Shown: positions 59,024 through 64,000 of the stretch, piece after piece
Position numbering within the stretch: the stretch's first letter is position 1
Layout of the letters: each line of letters opens with the position of its first letter
DNA from: Saccharopolyspora erythraea
Lineage (GTDB): Bacteria > Actinomycetota > Actinomycetes > Mycobacteriales > Pseudonocardiaceae
Assembly (NCBI RefSeq): GCF_018141105.1
Contig: NZ_CP054839.1
Location: forward strand, 2,914,001 to 2,978,000
DNA length: 64,000 nucleotides
Direction of reading: 5' to 3'
Position numbers and translations under genes: made by a program
The notes under the pieces: generated by a model
Seen by the model: only the letters and a program-made list of their open reading frames with translations
What the model was told of the DNA's origin: nothing
Database searches by the model: none

Positions 59024-59381
59024 GCGCCTCAGCCTAGAGCCACCGGCCCTGACCTCGATCACATTCGCCCATTCAGTGTCGAATGAAGTCAATCCTGATG
59101 GGTCCAGAAGCAGAAGATCGAAGCCCTGAGTCGCCAAAGCGATCTCGGCGGCGGTGGCAACTCTTCACGGACGTGACGCATTAGTGCTCGCCGGACGTCA
59201 GGTATTCCTACTCTGGCAACTCTGCGCGCACGCGGGTGTACTCGGTGTCGTGCGCTAAGAAGTCCTTGCGCCACTGGGGAAATCCTTCCGTCCACGAGGC
59301 AACCCGCGAGCTGTCCCGCGCGTGGGAAACCGAGGTGCGCGCGGTCGGCACCCCCAGCGCAGAGACGACGAAAGGCTGGAG
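59024..59381. other. 358-bp AT-richer intergenic region
   Basis: Clearly less GC-rich than its surroundings, with ATs through about 59060-59300. On the minus strand a short frame ending at 59208 reads like a protein tail (WRKDFLAHDTEYTRVRAELPE region, cut here for length), but it has no start or ribosome-binding site. Possibly a gene remnant. The SDR -10 lies at 59031-59036. Confidence 0.35.
59031..59036 (-). promoter_or_regulatory. -10-like TAGGCT, 7 nt before the SDR ATG
   Basis: Minus-strand TAGGCT, seven bases, ATG at 59023; no Shine-Dalgarno. Leaderless candidate. Confidence 0.4.
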
Positions 59382-59633
59382 ATGGCATCCGGCATGCTGG
59401 TCGAACTGAACAACCGTGAACGCGCCACCCTGCGCGCGGTCGCCGAGGGCAGGGTGGAGATCACCTGCAGCTCCGAACCCGACCTCTACGTCGACGGCCT
59501 GCCGCTGTGCGACCAGGCCACCGCCCGCCGGCTCGTGCACGGCGGCCTGCTCGGTCCCGCCAGGACCGACGACGTGGGCAGCAGGGTGCCCGCGGTGCTG
59601 ACCGGTGAGGGCGCGGTCCGGCTGGGAACGTGA
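59382..59633 (+). CDS. Hypothetical 83-residue protein
   Basis: Starts at ATG 59382 with CTGGAG just upstream. The sequence begins MASGMLVELNNRERATLRAV and contains EITCSSEPDLYVDGLPLCDQ; a helix-turn-helix-like pattern cannot be excluded. Two cysteines are present. No family recognised. Codon use fits a real gene. It lies 90 bp before pafB. Confidence 0.45.
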   Translation: MASGMLVELNNRERATLRAVAEGRVEITCSSEPDLYVDGLPLCDQATARRLVHGGLLGPARTDDVGSRVPAVLTGEGAVRLGT

Positions 59634-59711
59634 GGCGGCCCGTTCGCCGCCGTTCGGTGGGCCCCTCCGATGGGCCCGGGCACCCGAACACTTGATCACC
59701 CGGTGTGGAGC

Positions 59712-59717
59712 TAGAGT
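59712..59717 (+). promoter_or_regulatory. -10-like TAGAGT, 6 nt before pafB GTG
   Basis: TAGAGT, six bases, GTG at 59724; TTGATC at 59692-59697 could be a -35, though the spacing of 14 bp is short. Leaderless candidate. Confidence 0.45.
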
Positions 59718-59723
59718 TTCGAA

Positions 59724-60716
59724 GTGGCCACTATGCGTGCTGAACGCTTGGTGAACCTGGTGCTGTGTCTGCTGTCCACTCGCCAGTTCCTCACGGCGGA
59801 GCGAATCCGGGGCATCGTGCCCGGCTATGCCGACGCGCCCAACGACGAGGCGTTCTTCCGGACCTTCGAGCGCGACAAGGCCGAGCTGCGCGACCTGGGG
59901 ATCCCGCTGGAGACTGGGCGCAACTCGGCGTTCGACCTCACCGACGGCTACCGCATCGCGCGCCGGGACTACGAGCTCGGCGACATCGACCTGCTGCCCG
60001 ACGAGGCCGCCGCCGTGGCGCTGGCGGTCCGGCTGTGGGACTCCCCGGAGCTGACCGGGGCCGCGCGCGGGGCGCTGCTCAAGCTGCGCGCCGCGGGCGT
60101 CGACGTCGACGAGCGCGCCTCCGCCGCGGTCGAGCCCAAGGTCCGCACCAGCGAGCCCGCTTTCGCGCCGCTGCTGGCGGCGGTGCAGTCGGGCCGGGTG
60201 GTCCGGTTCGACTACCGCAGGCCCAGCAGCCAGGACGCCACGCGCCGCACGGTCGAGCCGTGGGGCGTGGTGTCGTGGCGCGGTCGCTGGTACCTGGTCG
60301 GACACGACCGCGACAGGCAGGCCGAGCGGTGCTTCCGGCTGTCCAGGGTGGTCGGTGCGGTCGAGGCGACCGGGCCGCGCGACGTCGTGCAGCGTCCGCC
60401 CGATGTGGACCTGCTGCGCGTGGTCGCGGGCGGTGAACGGGAGGCGCCGCCGAGCACCCCGGCGCGGCTGTGGATCGAGCAGGGCCGGGCGCATGGCCTG
60501 CGGCGCAGGTCCACCGTGGTCGACGCGATGGAGCTCGACGGCGTGCCCGGGGACGTGGTCGAGCTGGATCTGGTCTACCCGGAGTCGGCCGCGACGTGGA
60601 TCGCCGGCTACGGGCCCGACGTGGTCGTGCTGGAGCCCGACACGCTGCGCAAGACCGTCCACGAGACGCACCTGGGCGCGGCCTCCGACACCCCCCGAGG
60701 GGAGATGCGGGCATGA
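59724..60716 (+). CDS. pafB: WYL-domain transcriptional activator PafB
   Basis: 330 residues, GTG start. An N-terminal winged helix (AERLVNLVLCLLSTRQFLTAERI) is followed by the WYL domain (about 140-215), with the signature WGVVSWRGRWYLVGHDRDR, and a C-terminal extension. With PafC it forms the activator of the LexA-independent DNA-damage response in mycobacteria. Here, as there, it follows the Pup ligase gene, though separated by four accessory genes. It overlaps pafC by ATGA. Confidence 0.93.
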   Translation: MATMRAERLVNLVLCLLSTRQFLTAERIRGIVPGYADAPNDEAFFRTFERDKAELRDLGIPLETGRNSAFDLTDGYRIARRDYELGDIDLLPDEAAAVALAVRLWDSPELTGAARGALLKLRAAGVDVDERASAAVEPKVRTSEPAFAPLLAAVQSGRVVRFDYRRPSSQDATRRTVEPWGVVSWRGRWYLVGHDRDRQAERCFRLSRVVGAVEATGPRDVVQRPPDVDLLRVVAGGEREAPPSTPARLWIEQGRAHGLRRRSTVVDAMELDGVPGDVVELDLVYPESAATWIAGYGPDVVVLEPDTLRKTVHETHLGAASDTPRGEMRA

Positions 60717-61684
60717 GGAGCGCGACCGAGCGCCTGCCGCGGCTGCTGGCCCTGGTGCCGTACCTGCTGAGCAGGCCGGGCATCCCGGTGGCCGACGCGG
60801 CCGCCGACTTCGGCGTCAGCGAGCAGCAGCTGCGGCGCGACCTGGAGCTGCTGTGGATGTGCGGCCTGCCGGGCTACGGCCCCGGTGACCTGATCGACCT
60901 CTCCTTCGAGAGCGACTCCGTCACGGTCACCTACGACGCGGGCATGAACCGGCCGCTGCGCCTGACGGCGTCGGAGGCCACCGCGCTGCTGGTGGCGTTG
61001 CGGGCGCTGGCCGAGACCCCCGGCATCACCGACACCGACGCCGTGCAGCGCGCGCTGGCCAAGGTGGAGGACGCTGTCGGCCAGGCCCGGCCGGCCGGTG
61101 TCGTCGTCGGGCTCGCGGGCCGGGAGGGGCCGCTGGCCCCGGGCGTCCGCGAGGCCGTGCAGGAGGCCACGACCGGTGGCCGGGCGCTGCGGATGCGGTA
61201 CTACACCGCGTCGCGGGACGAGATCAGCGAGCGGACCGTGGACCCGATGCGGTTGCTGCTCATCGACGGCCGCAGCTACCTGGAGGCGTGGTGCCGCCAG
61301 GCCGAGGGGATGCGGCTGTTCCGCCTGGACCGCATCGACGACATCGAGGTCCTGCCCGAGCCGGCGCAGCCACCGCCGGACGCGCGCCCGGCGGACTTCT
61401 CCGAGGGCCTGTTCCGGCCCGCGCCCGAGCAGCTGGTGGCGGAGCTGGAACTGGAGCCCGACGCCCGGTGGGTGGCCGAGTACTACCCGGTCGACGACCT
61501 CGTGGAGCTGTCCGGGGGGCGGGCGCGGGTGCGGATGCGCTACTCCGACCGGTCCTGGATGGTGCGGCTGGTGCTCGGCCAGGGCGGCCGGGTGCGGGTG
61601 AGCGGACCCGACGACCTGGCCAGTGACGTGCGTCAACGCGCTGAAGAGGCGTTGACGCGGGCACGTCACCTGCCGTCCACCTGA
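60713..61684 (+). CDS. pafC: WYL-domain transcriptional activator PafC
   Basis: 323 residues, ATG in an ATGA overlap with pafB. Winged helix (ERLPRLLALVPYLLSRPGIPV) and WYL domain are present: residues about 155-215, with ERTVDPMRLLLIDGRSYLEAWC standing in for the WYL core. The two genes are of equal length and clearly paralogous, and the products form a heterodimer. Followed by tatA and tatC after one small gene, as in mycobacteria. Confidence 0.92.
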   Translation: MRSATERLPRLLALVPYLLSRPGIPVADAAADFGVSEQQLRRDLELLWMCGLPGYGPGDLIDLSFESDSVTVTYDAGMNRPLRLTASEATALLVALRALAETPGITDTDAVQRALAKVEDAVGQARPAGVVVGLAGREGPLAPGVREAVQEATTGGRALRMRYYTASRDEISERTVDPMRLLLIDGRSYLEAWCRQAEGMRLFRLDRIDDIEVLPEPAQPPPDARPADFSEGLFRPAPEQLVAELELEPDARWVAEYYPVDDLVELSGGRARVRMRYSDRSWMVRLVLGQGGRVRVSGPDDLASDVRQRAEEALTRARHLPST

Positions 61685-61690
61685 GCGGGT

Positions 61691-61696
61691 TACGGT
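61691..61696 (+). promoter_or_regulatory. -10-like TACGGT, 6 nt before the small membrane protein GTG
   Basis: TACGGT, six bases, GTG at 61703; no Shine-Dalgarno. Leaderless candidate and possible second promoter upstream of tatA. Confidence 0.4.
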
Positions 61697-61702
61697 GATC
61701 GG

Positions 61703-61909
61703 GTGCCGTACGTGTTGAGCCTGGTGCTGCTGGGCGTTGGACTCCTGCTCCTCCTGCTGCTGCTGATCAGGACGATCCGGGTGCTGGGCCGGGTCAGGGC
61801 CCTGCAGAAGCGCGTCGCCTCCGACGTCGGCGACCGCGCCGGTCTGCTGAAAGCACGCACCGCGGGCCTCCGGGTGGCCCTGTCGGAGCGTCGGCGCGGG
61901 TCTGTTTAG
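61703..61909 (+). CDS. Small single-pass membrane protein
   Basis: 68 residues, GTG start. One strongly hydrophobic helix (VLSLVLLGVGLLLLLLLLI, about residues 4-22) is followed by a basic amphipathic helix rich in Arg and Ala. No motif recognised. The position between pafC and tatA recurs in related genera as I recall, but no role is known. Confidence 0.6.
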   Translation: MPYVLSLVLLGVGLLLLLLLLIRTIRVLGRVRALQKRVASDVGDRAGLLKARTAGLRVALSERRRGSV

Positions 61910-61979
61910 CGGCCCTATTGACCACTACTCTTCCCGCGTACGATGGGCATGCGGGGAACTCACGAAAGGTTGTGCACGG

Positions 61980-62252
61980 ATGGGTCTGCCAGGTGGATGG
62001 GAGCTCGTACTCATCGTCGGTGTCTTGGTGCTCCTCTTCGGTGCGACCAAGCTGCCGCAGATGGCGCGTTCCCTCGGCCAGTCCGCCCGCGTCTTCAAGG
62101 CCGAGGCGCGTGGCATGAAGGAAGACGAAGAGGCCGCCAAGCGCGAGAAGCAGACCAAGTCGGAGCCGCAGCAGCTCACCGCGGGTGAGTCCAGCGCCCC
62201 GACGGTCGCGTCTCCGGTCGAGGAAACGCAGCGCAACGACAGCAAGAAGTGA
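61980..62252 (+). CDS. tatA: Twin-arginine translocase subunit TatA
   Basis: 90 residues. An N-terminal membrane helix (about 6-24) followed by the amphipathic helix PQMARSLGQSARVFKAEA and a charged tail is the TatA pattern; FGATKLPQMARSLG is the hinge motif. It builds the variable-size export pore for folded proteins. GAAAGG upstream is a weak ribosome-binding site. tatC follows after 19 bp. Confidence 0.94.
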   Translation: MGLPGGWELVLIVGVLVLLFGATKLPQMARSLGQSARVFKAEARGMKEDEEAAKREKQTKSEPQQLTAGESSAPTVASPVEETQRNDSKK

Positions 62253-62271
62253 CTGAGGGCGGGATCTCACG

Positions 62272-63225
62272 GTGGGTAGTCCGCTGCGCCGCCTGAACCC
62301 GTTCCGCGCCAACCGGCGCAGGTGGGGACGTCGGCACAACCCCGACGGCACCATGACGCTGGTCGACCACCTCTACGAGCTGCGCTACCGGCTCGGTGTC
62401 GCCCTCGTGGCGGTCGTCATCGGTGGTGCTTTCGGCTTCTGGTGGTTCTCCAACACGGTGTTCGGCCTGCCTTCGCTGGGGCAGCTGATCACCGGGCCGT
62501 ACTGCGCGATGCCCCCGGAGATGCGCTTCAGCCCGACGCCGGGCAAGTGCCAGCTGCTGCAGACCAAGCCGTTCGAGGTCTTCATGCTGCGCATGAAGGT
62601 GGGTATCGCGGTCGGTGCGGTGCTGTTCAGCCCGGTCTGGCTGTACCAGGTGTGGGCGTTCATCACGCCCGGGCTCTATGCCAAGGAACGCAAGTTCGCG
62701 GGCACCTTCGTCGGCTTCGCCAGCGTGCTGTTCGTGGCAGGCGCGGTGCTGGCCTACTTCGTCGTGCCGGAGGGCCTGACCTTCATGGCCGGCTTCGGCG
62801 GGGAGACGTTCTTCACCGCCCTCACCGGTGGCGACTACATCAACTTCGTGCTGCTGATGCTGGTGATCTTCGGCGTGAGCTTCGAGCTGCCGCTGGTCAT
62901 GGTGATGCTCAACCGGGCCGGGGTCGTCACCTACGCCAAGCTCAAGAGCTGGTGGCGCGGACTGGTGTTCGCCCTGTTCGTCTTCGCCGCGGTGGCCACC
63001 CCCGGGCAGGACCCGATCTCGATGCTGGCGCTGGCCGCCGCGCTGAGCCTGCTTTTCGGCGTCGCGGCGGTGATGTGCCGGGCGCACGACCGATCGAAGG
63101 CGAAGAAGCTGGAGAAGCAGGGGCTGGCCGGGATCGGCCTGGACGATGCTTCGGAGATCGACCACCGGCCCTCGGAGCTGGACGTGACACCGTCCGCGCA
63201 TGCGAAGCACGACGACATCACCTGA
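62272..63225 (+). CDS. tatC: Twin-arginine translocase subunit TatC
   Basis: 317 residues, GTG start. Six membrane helices; the first cytoplasmic segment contains MTLVDHLYELRYRLGVALV, with the conserved Glu of the TatC signal-peptide site. The second loop carries FEVFMLRMKVGIAVGAV, also conserved. The C-terminal tail is longer than in E. coli TatC and charged, typical of actinobacteria. It recognises the twin-arginine signal and recruits TatA. No tatB is adjacent. Confidence 0.95.
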   Translation: MGSPLRRLNPFRANRRRWGRRHNPDGTMTLVDHLYELRYRLGVALVAVVIGGAFGFWWFSNTVFGLPSLGQLITGPYCAMPPEMRFSPTPGKCQLLQTKPFEVFMLRMKVGIAVGAVLFSPVWLYQVWAFITPGLYAKERKFAGTFVGFASVLFVAGAVLAYFVVPEGLTFMAGFGGETFFTALTGGDYINFVLLMLVIFGVSFELPLVMVMLNRAGVVTYAKLKSWWRGLVFALFVFAAVATPGQDPISMLALAAALSLLFGVAAVMCRAHDRSKAKKLEKQGLAGIGLDDASEIDHRPSELDVTPSAHAKHDDIT

Positions 63226-63285
63226 TCGAGCGGGCAACTTGAGTAGGTGGTCGGCCCCGGTGCCGTTGGGCCAGGATACGGCGTT

Positions 63286-64000
63286 GTGCGCAGTGTGCTG
63301 GTGATCAATCCGGCGGCCGGTGGCGGCCTGGCGGCGAAGGTGGCCGGTGCGGTGGCCGGTCACCTCCGCGCGGTCTCGCAGGTGCGGGTCGTGGTGGCGC
63401 CGGATGCGGCGGCGACGTCGGAGGCGGCGGCCGAGGCGGTCGCCGCCGGTGTGGACGTGCTCGCGGTGCTCGGCGGGGACGGCGTGGTGAACCTGGCGCT
63501 TCAGTCCTGCGCGCGGAGCTCGACCGCGCTGGCGGTGATCCCGGCGGGCACGGGCAACGACCTGGCGCGGGCGCTGGACGTGCCGTCCAACCCCGTGCTG
63601 GCCTCGCGGGCGGTGGCCGAGGCGATGACCAGGGGCGAGCGCCGCCGGATCGACCTGGGCAGGGTCGTGGGCGGCGGCTGGTTCGCCACGGTGCTGTGCG
63701 CGGGGTTCGACTCGATGGTCAGCGCGCGGGCCAACCGGATGCGGTGGCCGCGTGGAAGGCGTCGCTACGACCTGGCGGTGCTGCGCGAGCTGGCCGGGCT
63801 GCGCCCGATGCCGTTGCGCGTGGAGACCGCGTCGGAGGTGCTCGAGCTCGACGCGTGCTGGGTGGCGGTGGGCAACACCGCCTGGTACGGCAGCGGTATC
63901 CCGATCTGCCCGGACGCCGACTCCTCGGACGGGGAGTTCGACGTGACCGTGGTGGGGGAGGTGTCGCGGCGGGAGCTGCTGCGAATCCTGCCGGGCATGC
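63286..64000 (+). CDS. Diacylglycerol-kinase-like protein (partial)
   Basis: The first 238 codons are present; the gene runs off the window. GTG 63286 is the likely start. The lipid-kinase domain has the nucleotide loop VLGGDGVVNLAL, with Val where most members have Thr, and PAGTGNDLARALDVP. It resembles DgkB/YegS enzymes that phosphorylate diacylglycerol with ATP. It lies 60 bp after tatC, an arrangement also seen in Streptomyces as far as I recall. Catalytic competence is likely but the C-terminal domain is unseen. Confidence 0.85.
   Translation, partial: MRSVLVINPAAGGGLAAKVAGAVAGHLRAVSQVRVVVAPDAAATSEAAAEAVAAGVDVLAVLGGDGVVNLALQSCARSSTALAVIPAGTGNDLARALDVPSNPVLASRAVAEAMTRGERRRIDLGRVVGGGWFATVLCAGFDSMVSARANRMRWPRGRRRYDLAVLRELAGLRPMPLRVETASEVLELDACWVAVGNTAWYGSGIPICPDADSSDGEFDVTVVGEVSRRELLRILPGM

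Overview
The window is high-GC actinobacterial DNA, most likely from a Pseudonocardiales genus such as Saccharopolyspora. That is an inference from gene content: a complete Pup-proteasome set (arc/mpa, dop, pup, prcB, prcA, pafA, pafB, pafC), the mycothiol gene mshC, GTG starts, and paired DUF5753-type HTH/DUF397 regulators. About 60 genes are supported, packed on both strands and often overlapping by 1-4 bases. No rRNA, tRNA, CRISPR array or replication origin was found.

Layout. 1-3779: end of a solute-binding protein, two permeases and a double ATPase, a peptide-type ABC importer operon. 3873-7218: a kinase-like protein lacking its P-loop lysine, a fluoroacetate-dehalogenase-like hydrolase with a divergent CGNR regulator, and an LD-carboxypeptidase. 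7468-9827: a conserved DUF3090/SCO1664 pair and a metallo-beta-lactamase-fold hydrolase. 9843-28541 is accessory: a short-chain dehydrogenase and FadR-type regulator separated by a 24-bp perfect palindrome, a lone ABC ATPase, a four-gene type VII secretion (T7SS)-type toxin/immunity-like locus (12377-16996), a serine hydrolase, a nucleotidyltransferase, a MoxR/VWA pair, an internally deleted aldo/keto reductase, an HTH/DUF397 pair, a nitroreductase, and a glycine betaine ABC importer (25641-28541).

28880-44868: mshC, a C69-like dipeptidase, a cytidine deaminase-ASCH fusion, a secreted chitinase with two DasR-type operators, a PAC2 protein, an HAD phosphatase, a homoserine-dehydrogenase-like enzyme, hisE-hisG, a RecB-type Fe-S nuclease, a site-2 protease and trmI. 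45427-63225 is the protein-degradation block: arc, dop, pup, prcB, prcA, pafA, then a proline-rich surface protein with a class F sortase, then pafB-pafC, tatA, tatC. The window ends inside a diacylglycerol-kinase-like gene.

How it works together. Dop deamidates the C-terminal Gln of Pup, PafA ligates Pup to substrates, ARC unfolds pupylated proteins into the PrcA/PrcB 20S core, and PafB/PafC are WYL-type regulators. The order of the conserved genes matches what I recall of the mycobacterial mshC-to-tatC block. That makes the 8.8-28.8 kb stretch look like inserted accessory DNA between the DUF3090/SCO1664 pair and mshC.

The most interesting items are the T7SS toxin locus with a GNAT-like tip and a catalytically erased ADP-ribosylglycohydrolase-fold partner; the cytidine deaminase-ASCH fusion, which resembles an N4-acetylcytidine amidohydrolase joined to a deaminase; a roughly 185-bp intergenic element present in several copies, one with a 9-bp target duplication and with an internal hairpin conserved by covariation; and a recurrent -10 hexamer placed 6-8 nt before start codons, which suggests many leaderless transcripts.
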